Made by a program: the position numbers and the translations under genes. Under the pieces are notes generated by a model. It saw only the letters and a program-made list of their open reading frames with translations, was not told the origin of the DNA and did no database searches. A stretch of 64,000 nt of DNA from Leptospiraceae bacterium (lineage in GTDB: Bacteria; Spirochaetota; Leptospiria; Leptospirales; Leptospiraceae): positions 1-64,000 of the forward strand of contig JADJSX010000024.1 in the NCBI GenBank assembly GCA_016711485.1, read 5' to 3'. This document shows positions 28,801-36,755 of this stretch, piece by piece (position 1 is the first letter of the stretch; every line of letters begins with the position of its first letter).

Positions 28801-28913
28801 ATACACGAATTAAAATTGTGCAAGAAGATCCATGGAGTGGGAAAGATACAACCATTTCCTCTTATAGACTTGGACCTACTTTTACATTTGCAGCAACGTA
28901 TAGCTTCAATTAA
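25833..28913 (+). CDS. TonB-dependent outer-membrane receptor with carboxypeptidase-regulatory-like domain
   Basis: Outer-membrane active-transport receptor, 1026 aa. A signal peptide ends near SIWAQA; residues 28-110 form a CarboxypepD-regulatory-like domain (VRGEILDAQTAEPMFGVTAVI; GKFTLTGVPDGDYDVEF). A TonB-box-like segment (LDTVVVEGR) precedes the plug (DSSAGDVIRRVTGITLVGGKYVFVRGLGERYSNTIFNGVPLP, spread over about 150-195), and the beta-barrel ends with TFAATYSFN. A lipoprotein gene follows after 27 nt with a good AAGGAG site. The pair probably binds and imports one substrate, whose nature is not evident. Confidence 0.9.
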   Translation: MYRQFRIIIILSILLSVGSIWAQAKTGNGIVRGEILDAQTAEPMFGVTAVIRSVSKSARSDLDGKFTLTGVPDGDYDVEFIMQGMDTQKRKVSITGGKPVSVNIAMGTKKLDTVVVEGRALNDTESSLLKLQKKSATVSDGISAQAIAKTPDSSAGDVIRRVTGITLVGGKYVFVRGLGERYSNTIFNGVPLPSPEPDKRVVPLDLFPASLLKNIIVSKTFVPEDQAEFSGGTVKIETKEFPDQFFLKAGLTGGYNNNTTFQNFKTYSEGAYNFPGGAIGKDQVGLSEGNREKPGIVDTLPNMPFREGGRFSFGYPESAISIGTQQFNNQWTPRNTKAPMNRGFNFSTGNTFKVLGDRKLGFIAAITYSNDFQFRQEKDVFNLVGTINPDLPNYKNKNRFLLKYNDYNHNVWTESVNWGSILNTTLEVANGHRLHWKNFFAVNNDKEVRQYSGFTQKLPAEIYSTKLNYIQRNLFNSQIGGDHIIPIKDLNTKFDWTLSLSEANRNQPDMRDIVYAAQPPFTLDQGTIPSILTNTQSGSHFYSKTKDSNRFISFNYEIPFNQWAGLQSKFKTGYSALNRERGFEAEFFHLVPRTGSTNLGLNGQPTPSPNFPIPPEVVYNPLNRGPRGYYMTEDTRATDSYNARQKLHSYYGQVDMPIVSKLRFIGGGRYEDNFQSVKTFNPFDQTSNLTEPYNINTYFSEQNKQILPFMTNEQAQAALTGVIPGVDSTYRRSNVINANRNWLPAANFVYSVNDATNLRVSYSETISRPDFRELSPFEFNAILGGPPIKGNPNLKRTYIHNYDLRYEFYPKGDEIIAVGVFYKNMSSPIEKVTEVDQQFRYTYTNAKRAYIQGLEFEARKNLSSISENLKKFSIGINTFFIKSEVTINDWIFYQLGQFGSTNTQSPTNLSRPLQGQSPYVYNINLDYKIDEKGDHGVSLLFNQFGKRIESVGGLGIPDTYERPVGMLDIVYRLKWKEKWDFKISGRNLTDTRIKIVQEDPWSGKDTTISSYRLGPTFTFAATYSFN

Positions 28914-28940
28914 CAAATAAAATATTATAAGGAGAAAAAA

Positions 28941-30923
28941 ATGAAAAAAATTCTAAAAAAATTTTCAATCGCACTCACAGGCTTTTTATTATTAGCCGTC
29001 ATAAATTGTGGTATCTTATTTAAAGAAAAGGACGATGCACAAAAAAATCGGAATCTTGTAGCTTTAGGAATTTTAGCAGAACTTGACCTTAGAGTCCCAG
29101 GTATTTACGTATCAGGAAAATTGGTAGAAAAAGATGGAGTGACTCCAATTCCAAATTCAACAATTACAATTACTGGACGAGGTGAATCAGCGGCCATCAA
29201 TAGATCAGGTACTCCTATAGGATTTTACCAAAATGTATTGTCTACAGGCGCAAGTCCTGTTACTCTTTATGGGAATATTTCTGGTATTCCATCATTGACT
29301 ACCAGAGACGCTGAATGTGGGACTGCGTTAGTTACCATGTATTCACCTATGCCAGCAAGTACTCGTGTCATTTGTGATTCTACAGCGTTAGACGTAACAG
29401 CAAAAAGTTTTGGAGTTTCTGACTCATTAATTGCCCTGAATGCAGCGGCAGGAACAATTACTTCAGGTGCTGATGGAAGTTTTACATCCGCTCATTTACC
29501 AAACGCCGCAACAGGAAATACTTACAACCTAGCAGTAAATGGTAAAACCAAAACTCGACGTTTTCGATTGGCAAAATCCGGAACTGCGACGCTGTTAGAT
29601 GGGTCTAACGATCGTTATTTAGGAAGTTCTAATGGAGATCCAATTATTGGAACCTCTGCTTCTACTAATGAAGGGACATCTAGTACTTATGATTTTACAA
29701 TTGTGGACCTTCAAGTAGAAATAGTTTATCCGAAACCTTATGCCGTACTTTCTGGAACTATCAATGAGAATCTGATTCTGTCCCCAGGCAGGGATTATCT
29801 TTTGAGTGGAACAGTAATTATCCCATCGGGTGTTACTCTTACAATAGCTGCAGGTACCAAAATATATGGAGCAACTTCGCCTGCAGGAGCCCTTTTAATT
29901 AAAAAAGGCGGACGAATTGATGCACAGGGAACAGCTTCTAATCCAGTAGTATTCTCATCTGAAAAATCAATTGGTTCAAGAAGTGGAGGAGATTGGCAAG
30001 GTATTATTATTCAAGGAAATGGAATACAAACATTTGGTGGCTATGGGGCAACGGCAGTAGGAGAAGGGGATGTTGGAACTTTTGGTGGAAATAACGATTC
30101 AGATAACTCAGGAATAATGCGTTATGTGCGAATTGAATTTGCAGGAGCACCTTTTTCGCCTGGAAACGAAAGAAACTGTCTTTCATTAATGGGTGTTGGT
30201 TCTGGAACAACGCTTGAATATATTCAATGTCATAGAGGGTTTGATGATGGATTTGAAATTTGGGGTGGAGCGGTTAATTTGAAGCATCTCGTTTCGAGTG
30301 GAAATCGAGATGATCAATTTGATTATGCAGACGGTTGGATAGGTAGACTTCAATTTGCTATTGGGCATATATTTGCAGGTCCTACAGCGTCAAATGACGA
30401 TACTTCGCGTTGTGTCGAGGGTGATGGAAATAGTGCAAATACTTGTAGCGGATCAAAAAAAGCTGGCGGAACATGTGCTGATCCTTCAATAGGAAACGTA
30501 ACTTGTGTTAGCTTTAGCGCAGGTCAAAATATCGGGGATGCTATTTTTGTAAGACGAGCTAATGGTGGTAAGGCTGGTGAATTTTCTCATTTTCATATTT
30601 TGAATTTTGGAGCCCAAAATTCATCTGACTGTGCATCCGCAGGCCAAACTGCAAGTCTTTCTACTGTAGCCCATACTTATATAGTAAGTACTGCGGGTAA
30701 TAATGGATGTACTACAACTGGTAACACTGATCAAGTAGGTGTAACTTTAACTTCCGTATCGGAGTCAACTCCTAATTATATGCCATCGGCTGCAAATACA
30801 ACAAATGGCACAGCTAATATAAACGTATGGAATTCAAACTTTAATAGTGCTACCTATTATGGGGCAATAGAAAATGCTGGAACCGATTGGACAGGTGGTT
30901 GGACATCTTATCCTTCTAACTAA
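28941..30923 (+). CDS. Surface lipoprotein with beta-helix-like domain, partner of the TonB receptor
   Basis: A 660-aa lipoprotein (lipobox AVINC, Cys23). Residues 50-110 look like a carboxypeptidase-regulatory-like module (VSGKLVEKDGVTPIPNSTITI). From about 270 the sequence becomes right-handed beta-helix-like: LSGTVIIPSGVTLTIAAGTKI, then GGDWQGIIIQGNG, MRYVRIEFAGAPF and LEYIQCHRGFDDGFEIWGG. The ending ATYYGAIENAGTDWTGGWT is typical of this type of receptor-associated protein. Paired Cys residues near the C-terminus may form disulphides. Its position after the receptor gene suggests a substrate-capturing role. Confidence 0.75.
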   Translation: MKKILKKFSIALTGFLLLAVINCGILFKEKDDAQKNRNLVALGILAELDLRVPGIYVSGKLVEKDGVTPIPNSTITITGRGESAAINRSGTPIGFYQNVLSTGASPVTLYGNISGIPSLTTRDAECGTALVTMYSPMPASTRVICDSTALDVTAKSFGVSDSLIALNAAAGTITSGADGSFTSAHLPNAATGNTYNLAVNGKTKTRRFRLAKSGTATLLDGSNDRYLGSSNGDPIIGTSASTNEGTSSTYDFTIVDLQVEIVYPKPYAVLSGTINENLILSPGRDYLLSGTVIIPSGVTLTIAAGTKIYGATSPAGALLIKKGGRIDAQGTASNPVVFSSEKSIGSRSGGDWQGIIIQGNGIQTFGGYGATAVGEGDVGTFGGNNDSDNSGIMRYVRIEFAGAPFSPGNERNCLSLMGVGSGTTLEYIQCHRGFDDGFEIWGGAVNLKHLVSSGNRDDQFDYADGWIGRLQFAIGHIFAGPTASNDDTSRCVEGDGNSANTCSGSKKAGGTCADPSIGNVTCVSFSAGQNIGDAIFVRRANGGKAGEFSHFHILNFGAQNSSDCASAGQTASLSTVAHTYIVSTAGNNGCTTTGNTDQVGVTLTSVSESTPNYMPSAANTTNGTANINVWNSNFNSATYYGAIENAGTDWTGGWTSYPSN

Positions 30924-30954
30924 ATGAATTAAGTTTATTTCTGAAAATTAAATT

Positions 30955-30996
30955 GGGATTTTGTAATGATTTTCTTTATTACAAAATCCCGTTTTT
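30955..30996 (+). terminator. Intrinsic terminator of the receptor-lipoprotein operon
   Basis: A perfect 13-bp stem, GGGATTTTGTAAT (30955-30967) with ATTACAAAATCCC (30978-30990), has a 10-nt loop and is followed by GTTTTT. It lies 31 nt after the lipoprotein stop codon. This is the clearest Rho-independent terminator in the window. Confidence 0.92.
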
Positions 30997-31071
30997 ATTC
31001 ATTAACATGGTTTAACAAAAAAATTTTAGATTTTGCTTTATGCATATTATACAAAATAATTTATTAGAACT

Positions 31072-31554
31072 ATGATTAAAATTATACTAGTTTTTTTTCT
31101 ATTTTACTGTTCGCCCAAAGTACCCCCTCTTACGAATACATACAATTCAAAAGAAGAAGTAATTCAAAAAGCATTTGAATACATTTCAAAAGGAGATGAA
31201 GTTTCTCTTGATAAATTACTACTAACGAGAGAAGAACACAATACCAATTTTTGGAACCATGTGGGAGAAAGGTTTACAAGCGATCCAGGAATGAATGCTG
31301 ATCTGGCTTTCGAACATATGAATATTGAAACTTATTACGCAAAGCTACAATTATTCCAAAGTATAAAAGATAAGTATCTATCTATAAAAAGTATAGGCTG
31401 TAATAGAATAGAGGTTTATGGTCCATTCAAGTTACATTTAGGCTGTAAAGTATTAGCGTTATCTCCTACCGGTACAGCTCTTGAGATAAATGGAATTCGT
31501 ACGGTCATTGAATTAAACGGAACTTTCAAACTATATCATTTAAAGAGAGAATAA
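31072..31554 (+). CDS. Small lipoprotein of unknown function
   Basis: A 160-aa exported protein with a short signal and a lipobox-like FYC (MIKIILVFFLFYCSPK, Cys13). The mature part resembles small stand-alone domains with a helix-rich first half (KEEVIQKAFEYISKGDEVSLDKLL) and a beta second half (SIKSIGCNRIEVYGPFKLHLGCKVLA), where two Cys may pair. I do not recognise the family. It lies alone between a strong terminator and the convergent aroA gene. Confidence 0.6.
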   Translation: MIKIILVFFLFYCSPKVPPLTNTYNSKEEVIQKAFEYISKGDEVSLDKLLLTREEHNTNFWNHVGERFTSDPGMNADLAFEHMNIETYYAKLQLFQSIKDKYLSIKSIGCNRIEVYGPFKLHLGCKVLALSPTGTALEINGIRTVIELNGTFKLYHLKRE

Positions 31555-31628
31555 ATTCTATTGAGATACTTACATTGGAAACTTCACCTATACCAAACAC
31601 CTAAAGTAATTTCCCATTGTAAAAAAAA

Positions 31629-32942
31629 TTACGCTTTTAATTTTTCTATAATATTTTTGAATTCAGGGAATGATGTATCAATCCAAGAATCGTCATCAAT
31701 TTTTATTTCACTTTGAATCAATGTTTTTAAGATTAGAAAACTCATAGCGATCCTATGATCCATGAAAGATTCAATTAAGGTTTCTTGAATTTCTTGCACT
31801 TCTTCAAACGCATAACCATCTTTTGCCTCATGAACAATCACCCCTATTTTTTGTAAATTCGAAACCATCGCATGAATTCTATCGGATTCTTTCGCTCGCA
31901 AGTCTTCAGCGTTTTTAATTTCGAATCCATTTTCAGAAAAAAGTCCAGCAATAGTAAGTATTGGAATTTCATCAATAATAGAAGGAATTAAATCAGAAGT
32001 AATTTCAGTTTTCTTTAATCGGGAAGGATAAATTCTTAAATCGCCAATCAATTCTCCACACTCGGTTCGTTCATTTTCTACTTCAATACGTCCTCCCATA
32101 TTTCTCAAAACAGTTAGTATTCCCGTGCGAGCAGGATTGAGGCCAACATTTTGAATCAAAATAGTTCCAGATTTTGCGAGCAATCCAAACACAATAAAAA
32201 AAGCGGCAGACGAAATATCTCCTGGAACTTGAAAGGTTGCTCCCGAAAAAGAAAACGGAGGTTTTATTTTAAAATGAGTTTTTGATAAATATTCAATCTT
32301 TCCGCCAAGAAAACGCAACATGTTCTCTGTGTGATCACGCGACAATTCGTCTTCTTCATACTCTAATTCCACGTCAGACGCAATCGCTGCGAGCATCAAA
32401 CAGGATTTTACTTGAGCACTTGCAATCGGACTTTTGTAGCTAATCGAATTTAGCTTCTTACCTGTGATCTTGAGCGGTGCCTTTCCATCGCCTGTCACAG
32501 ATTCAATTTCTGCACCCATTAAAGTGAGCGGGTCAATGATTCGTTTCATGGGTCGTTTTCGTAAGGATGCATCTCCAGTTAACTGCGTGTTAATCCCTAC
32601 AAGTCCAGCTAATAGCCCCGCTGAAAGTCGAATTCCCGTTCCCCCATTTCCGAAATCAAGTTCTTCTCTTGGTTGAGTTAAGCCCAACTTACCCGGGCTC
32701 TTTACTTTATAATGACCGAAGCCAATTTTAGTAAATTCGACACCCAGTTTTGAAAAGGATTTCATTGTATTTAAAGGATCTTCTGCTTCTAGAAACCCTG
32801 TAATTTCAGACTCTCCTTTTGCGAGCGAAGAAAATAAAACTGACCTATGAGAAACAGATTTATCTCCAGGTACGATTATAGAAAAATTAGACGGAATTTG
32901 AAAATTAGATGAAAGCATCCTTCCAGAAGATAGAAAGTCCAT
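31629..32942 (-). CDS. aroA: 3-phosphoshikimate 1-carboxyvinyltransferase (EPSP synthase)
   Basis: Shikimate-pathway enzyme that joins phosphoenolpyruvate to shikimate 3-phosphate, 437 aa. Family motifs are present in order: PGDKSVSHRS near residue 26, FGNGGTGIRLSAG near 98, GDASLRKRPMKRI near 124, SAQVKSC near 180, SRDHTENML near 205, DEIPILTIAG near 325, LRAKESDRI near 350 and DHRIAMS near 400. The NGGTGIRL form differs from the enteric NAGTAMR motif but is common elsewhere. Upstream start codons allow about 8 extra residues. No other shikimate gene is adjacent. Confidence 0.95.
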   Translation of the reverse strand: MDFLSSGRMLSSNFQIPSNFSIIVPGDKSVSHRSVLFSSLAKGESEITGFLEAEDPLNTMKSFSKLGVEFTKIGFGHYKVKSPGKLGLTQPREELDFGNGGTGIRLSAGLLAGLVGINTQLTGDASLRKRPMKRIIDPLTLMGAEIESVTGDGKAPLKITGKKLNSISYKSPIASAQVKSCLMLAAIASDVELEYEEDELSRDHTENMLRFLGGKIEYLSKTHFKIKPPFSFSGATFQVPGDISSAAFFIVFGLLAKSGTILIQNVGLNPARTGILTVLRNMGGRIEVENERTECGELIGDLRIYPSRLKKTEITSDLIPSIIDEIPILTIAGLFSENGFEIKNAEDLRAKESDRIHAMVSNLQKIGVIVHEAKDGYAFEEVQEIQETLIESFMDHRIAMSFLILKTLIQSEIKIDDDSWIDTSFPEFKNIIEKLKA

Positions 32943-33032
32943 TTAAAGAAAATAAGAATTTTATATAAATCCTTACTGAGTTAAAGGTTTTTTATAGATT
33001 AATAAAAGAGAGAAAAAAATAAATTTAAATCG

Positions 33033-33075
33033 TTTTACAGCCGGCAAGGCAATCACTCCCGCGAGAGCTGTAAAA
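33033..33075. repeat. Inverted repeat between aroA and lipL21
   Basis: TTTTACAGC (33033-33041) is perfectly inverted at GCTGTAAAA (33067-33075) with a 25-nt GC-rich loop. It lies 50 nt downstream of the lipL21 stop codon (minus strand). It may stabilise or end the abundant lipL21 message, or be an independent site; read in the minus direction only a short A/T tract follows. Confidence 0.45.
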
Positions 33076-33124
33076 TGAGATTCAAATTCTTTCGATTTGA
33101 GATAAACCCGTAGGTTATTGAGGG

Positions 33125-33658
33125 TTATTTTTTACCAGTTTCGTAGGAAGTCGCTTTTGCTACTACAGCATCACGTCCACCAGGAACTTTGATATAAACT
33201 ATACACTCACATTCTTTCCATCCACTGTATGGAATGTTTGGATCATCTGGATATAGGTTTTTACACTCTTTTACGTTAACTCCACCGAGTGTTCCACCAA
33301 ATTCTCTAACTACAACAACACCAGTAGATTCACCATCAGCAACTCCAGAAGCACCTTCGATACTTTCTTTTACAAGTTTACCGATCAAATCTCCTTTTAC
33401 TTTGGTAGTAGCGGCGTCAGTGCAAGTTGTTTGCATCATGGCTCCACTTCTTTTGTCCATTGCCTTTTGAGAAGCTCTTCCTGTTGATTTCATATAGAAA
33501 AACTCAAAAGGTTTTGCATTTGGTTGCTCTGGTGGGCCTGCCCAACCTTCAAATTGTTTTCCGCCACTCATTTCATGAGCTTTTTCATCTCCAGAACCAC
33601 AACTAGAACCGGCAACCATCACTAAAGTAAAAAGCACGATCGCTTTTATTTTCGACAT
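33125..33658 (-). CDS. lipL21: LipL21-like outer-membrane lipoprotein
   Basis: Homologue of the Leptospira outer-membrane lipoprotein LipL21, 177 aa. The signal ends in VAGSSC (Cys20). Matches to what I recall of LipL21 include FEGWAGPPEQPN, FFYMKSTGRASQKA, SGAMMQTTCTDAA, GASGVADGES and GWKECECIVYIKVPGGRDAVVAKA. Cys residues in TTCTD, VKECKN and ECEC may form disulphides. LipL21 is abundant in the outer membrane and has been reported to bind peptidoglycan. This gene is the best single indicator of the organism's family. AAGGAG-type sequence lies just upstream of the ATG. Confidence 0.88.
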   Translation of the reverse strand: MSKIKAIVLFTLVMVAGSSCGSGDEKAHEMSGGKQFEGWAGPPEQPNAKPFEFFYMKSTGRASQKAMDKRSGAMMQTTCTDAATTKVKGDLIGKLVKESIEGASGVADGESTGVVVVREFGGTLGGVNVKECKNLYPDDPNIPYSGWKECECIVYIKVPGGRDAVVAKATSYETGKK

Positions 33659-33764
33659 CCTTAACTCCTTAAATTAAAAATTAAGATTTATACTTCTATC
33701 ATCCACAACCCTATTAAAAATTTAAAGCAAAATATTGTACTCTTTGAAATAAATTTCTAAAAAT

Positions 33765-34463
33765 TTATATTCCGCCTCCGTGAATAAACTCTTGCAATAA
33801 ATCGTCCTCTTCTATTTTAGGGTTTTTACCTCTGATTTGTTCATGAGAAATCTCTGCCATCTCCTTCTGAAGAGTTTCCACCTTCTCTAAAAGGATGGAA
33901 AATACTCTGGCAACTGGATCCGGCATTTGCCCGTGATCTAACATATGTTCGCTGTTTTTCTCATCGGATTTGACAACCCTGCCTGGAATTCCTACGACAG
34001 TGCAATTTGCAGGAACATCACGCATAACCACTGAACCAGCCCCAACACGAACATTGTTTTCTAGTATTATATTTCCTAGCACCTTTGCACCAGATCCAAT
34101 TACTACATTCTCTTTTAAAGTAGGATGACGTTTCCCTGATTCTTTGCCAGTTCCACCTAAGGTTACTCCTTGGTAAATTAAACAGCCTGTTCCTACTTCT
34201 GCCGTTTCTCCAATTACCACTCCCATGCCGTGATCAATCATAATTCCACTTGCAATCTTTGCCCCCGGATGAATATCAATTCCTGTTAGAAAACGAGTTA
34301 TATAATTAATATAACGAGGAATCAGTGGAATTTTGCATTTATATAAGAAATGGGCTACAGAGTGAAACCACAAAGCGTGAAGCCCTGGATAACATAAAAT
34401 TACTTCCAAGTAGGATTTTGCGGCGGGGTCGTTCTCTTTGATTTTTCGTATGTTCTCGAACAT
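33765..34463 (-). CDS. cysE: Serine O-acetyltransferase
   Basis: Acetylates L-serine with acetyl-CoA in the first step of cysteine synthesis, 232 aa. The N-terminal helical part carries GLHALWFHSVAHFLY near residue 29. Hexapeptide repeats follow: IDIHPGAKIASGIMIDHGMGVVIGETAEVG, then IYQGVTLGGTGKESGKRHPTL and NVVIGSGAKVLGNI (segments of the left-handed beta-helix). Catalytic Asp and His in MIDHGMG and the conserved KRHPT are intact. The C-terminal 50 residues are a charged tail that differs between species. It stands apart from other cysteine genes. Confidence 0.95.
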   Translation of the reverse strand: MFENIRKIKENDPAAKSYLEVILCYPGLHALWFHSVAHFLYKCKIPLIPRYINYITRFLTGIDIHPGAKIASGIMIDHGMGVVIGETAEVGTGCLIYQGVTLGGTGKESGKRHPTLKENVVIGSGAKVLGNIILENNVRVGAGSVVMRDVPANCTVVGIPGRVVKSDEKNSEHMLDHGQMPDPVARVFSILLEKVETLQKEMAEISHEQIRGKNPKIEEDDLLQEFIHGGGI

Positions 34464-34737
34464 GGATAATAGGTATTTTAGAGCAAAGGTTTTTTGAAAG
34501 AACTAAACTTATGAGGAAAGAATTTTTAACTTAATGACATTGTCCGTTCGCTTGGTCGCGAACCGACGCCTTCGCAATGTCTATTTTGCTTAATCCTTAA
34601 TGACGATACAATAACTCCGGTGCTTCTAGGGTTACAACTTCGGTATAACAACGGTATAACAACGATAGGTGACCGGAGATGAACCGAACTTGAAAGCGTA
34701 GAAGAAGCGTTTATCAGGTGAATCTTTTCTACGTTTC
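34464..34737. repeat. Hairpin-rich intergenic region with a tandem repeat
   Basis: There is no gene here, but much structure. GACATTG and CAATGTC (around 34534-34572) are inverted, with TTCGC and GCGAA nested inside. CTCCGGT and ACCGGAG (around 34615-34680) enclose a perfect tandem 11-bp repeat, CGGTATAACAA at 34641-34651 and 34652-34662. CGTAGAA and TTCTACG (around 34699-34735) form a third hairpin beside the PIN toxin stop codon. It ends at a toxin-antitoxin pair. Confidence 0.55.
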
Positions 34738-35160
34738 TTAAATACCTTTTGTTTGAATGCCTAAAGAATTAGCTGCCTTGGTCAATTCCTCATCGTGTGT
34801 CAAAAGATAGTATTTACCAACTTCAAACTCTTCCTTGTAAAGGTAACTACTTGCTAAATGAATCGCGTCTAAAGTTCCAATCGAATGAATATAAGAATCG
34901 CCCGCCTTTTCTAAAATCCGTTCATCTAGCTTAATCCAATTGATAAAAGGGGAAATATCCTCTAAATACTGATAACATTTTTCAGATTGAACCTCCGTAA
35001 GAAGAGATCGTTTCAAAAGTCGGTCGATTGTCCTGCGAAATTCAGCTCTTAAAAGAGTAGATGTAACAGCAACATCCCAATTTCCGAAGTCAGAATAGTA
35101 ATTCGGAGACTGTAGAACCCATCGAACTAAAGCTGATGTATCAAGGTAAACCGAAGTCAT
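34738..35160 (-). CDS. PIN-domain toxin (VapC-like)
   Basis: A 140-aa PIN nuclease. Acidic residues at the expected places are D7 (VYLDTSALVRW), E40 (LLRAEFRRTI), D98 (IGTLDAIHLASS) and an Asp in LLTHDEELTKAA near 125. The start codon lies inside the antitoxin gene, a 20-nt overlap. The protein is unlike the PIN toxin at 3.4 kb, so the two systems are independent. The RNA target is unknown. Confidence 0.85.
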   Translation of the reverse strand: MTSVYLDTSALVRWVLQSPNYYSDFGNWDVAVTSTLLRAEFRRTIDRLLKRSLLTEVQSEKCYQYLEDISPFINWIKLDERILEKAGDSYIHSIGTLDAIHLASSYLYKEEFEVGKYYLLTHDEELTKAANSLGIQTKGI

Positions 35161-35455
35161 GTTCCTTGCGCTCCGTAAGTAAATCTGTGATTGGGTCGAA
35201 ATCCCATTTTCTTAAAAACTGTGGCTTGGGAAAAGTAATCTTCTCTTCTTTGGAAAATTCCATTTGTAAAAACTGCTTCACTTTGCGGGTTAGCCTGCCG
35301 GTTTCCTTCTTAGGCGAAATGTTGGAGTCGATAATATTGCCCAGTTCAGACTCTAAACTATGAACAACAACATCTTTGAAGGAAAGACCTTTAGAAGACG
35401 CCACTACTTTCGCTTTTCTGAAAAGTTCATCCGGAATTTCAATCGTAGTTTTCAT
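35141..35455 (-). CDS. VapB-type antitoxin, ribbon-helix-helix
   Basis: A 104-aa antitoxin. The N-terminal 45 residues look like a ribbon-helix-helix DNA-binding unit (MKTTIEIPDELFRKAKVVASS; LSFKDVVVHSLE). The long charged tail, rich in Lys and Phe (KQFLQMEFSKEEKITFPKPQFL), is the probable toxin-binding part. It precedes and overlaps the PIN toxin by 20 nt, a tight coupling that helps keep antitoxin in excess. Confidence 0.8.
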   Translation of the reverse strand: MKTTIEIPDELFRKAKVVASSKGLSFKDVVVHSLESELGNIIDSNISPKKETGRLTRKVKQFLQMEFSKEEKITFPKPQFLRKWDFDPITDLLTERKEHDFGLP

Positions 35456-35578
35456 AAACCCATATTTACATATTTACGGGAGAATGTCCATTGCTTTTTT
35501 ATTTTTTTTCTGCATTAGTTATCATTTCATCTATTACAAAATATTTGACTTAAAACTTTGGTACACAATTCTGACCTA

Positions 35579-35728
35579 ATGAACCAGAAAACTGTTAAAT
35601 TATTAAAAAAATACGCTGATCTCAAGGGTATTGATAAAAAACAAATCAAAAGAGAATGGCTTGCGCTAAACGAAACTGAAAAAGACAAAAAACGTCAGGA
35701 AATAGTTTCTGTTTTAGTTAAAAAATAA
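35579..35728 (+). CDS. Small charged protein, 49 aa
   Basis: A short reading frame from ATG 35579 to TAA 35726-35728. The product is highly basic and helical: VKLLKKYADLKGIDKKQ, then REWLALNETEKDKKRQEI and a hydrophobic end. Codon use looks coding, the gene lies 5 nt upstream of the DUF971 gene in the same direction, and the composition suggests a small nucleic-acid- or protein-binding helix pair. No strong Shine-Dalgarno is seen. I do not recognise the family. Confidence 0.6.
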   Translation: MNQKTVKLLKKYADLKGIDKKQIKREWLALNETEKDKKRQEIVSVLVKK

Positions 35729-35733
35729 CCTCT

Positions 35734-36042
35734 ATGTTAGCCACCTTCCCCCAAGAGATTCTCCTAGATTCTGAAAATCTAAAAATCACTTGGAAAGATG
35801 GCTTTACTTCTATTTATAACCTTCTAGATCTCAGAAAAAAATGTCCCTGCGCAGTTTGTTGCGGAGGTCATGGTGGAACCATTGGTGCCGCTACAGGCCA
35901 TATTACATCGATTCAACTAATATCTTGGCGAAAAGTAGGACGTTATGCGCTCAACTTTACTTGGAGCGACAACCATGATACCGGAATTTATTCCTATGAT
36001 AACCTACGTGCCTATTCGGACGGAAAATCAGAACTAGCTTAA
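35734..36042 (+). CDS. DUF971 domain protein
   Basis: A 102-aa protein formed by a single DUF971 domain, related to the N-terminal domain of gamma-butyrobetaine hydroxylase. Visible motifs are LKITWKDGFTSIYNLLDLR and KKCPCAVCCGGHGG with four Cys, then RVGRYALNFTWSDNHDTGIYSYDNLR-like RKVGRYALNFTWSDNH. The family is linked to iron-sulphur proteins, and the Cys set here may bind metal. Function in this organism is unknown. Confidence 0.85.
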   Translation: MLATFPQEILLDSENLKITWKDGFTSIYNLLDLRKKCPCAVCCGGHGGTIGAATGHITSIQLISWRKVGRYALNFTWSDNHDTGIYSYDNLRAYSDGKSELA

Positions 36043-36488
36043 CAGCAACCAATTCAATAAATATATACGAATCATACAAATTGCTAAAAGAAAATTCCTA
36101 TTCGCTATAAAAAAGTCTCGCTATCGATTTTTTACAATTGGGAATATTCAAATTTTTCAATAATGGGAAATTACATTTGGCGTACGATAAATAAAAACTT
36201 ACGTAAAGATTACTAATGCTACTTTGTCAAGTTGGCTTAAACTTAATTCTATCGAGGTTTTTAATGCAATAGTTTTTCTAAAAAACTCATAGACAAAAAA
36301 TAAACAGGGCAGATCTTTTTCTATTTTTCCAAATGCAAAAAGGTCTTAATGGAGCATTTGCAGCGTGTTAAGGCAATAAAATCGCTGCTGCGGGCTTTCT
36401 TTTCTTTTTTGCTTACTTTTTTCTTTTCTCTTTGGACAGACACCGTTTTTTTGGAATCGGAAGTTAGAGTAAATGAAAGGATGGCAAG

Positions 36489-36755
36489 ATGATAAAACGT
36501 AAGAATTTTAGCAATGAGTTTAAAGAGAAAATAGTGCTTGAATATACTTCAGGACAAAGCTCAGCAGCACAAATAGCACAGAGGGAAGGTATAACATCGC
36601 AGACTGTTCGTGATTGGGGAAAGGCATTCAGTAATAAAAAATTTCAGAGTATGAATTCAACAGAATTTTCACTGAGAAAGCGAGTAGCAGAATTAGAAAG
36701 TGCGTTAGCTGAAGCATCTCTGACAATCCACATATTAAAAAAAAAGAGGAAATAG
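36489..36755 (+). CDS. IS3-family transposase OrfA
   Basis: An 88-aa DNA-binding subunit: an HTH (FSNEFKEKIVLEYTSGQSSA; REGITSQTVRDWGKAF) and a C-terminal leucine-rich coiled coil (LRKRVAELESALAEAS). The frame ends at TAG just after a run of nine A (36737-36745). In the -1 frame the reading continues KKKEEIEKKYNISGK to a TAA at 36782, which looks like the natural OrfA ending. So one A has probably been lost, or transcriptional slippage at the A-run restores the frame. Confidence 0.8.
   Translation: MIKRKNFSNEFKEKIVLEYTSGQSSAAQIAQREGITSQTVRDWGKAFSNKKFQSMNSTEFSLRKRVAELESALAEASLTIHILKKKRK

Noticed and set aside
34738..35455. Integron cassette containing the PIN toxin-antitoxin pair
   Set aside because: Toxin-antitoxin cassettes are common in integrons, but no copy of the dispersed repeat or a clear attC-like site flanks this pair on the needed side.
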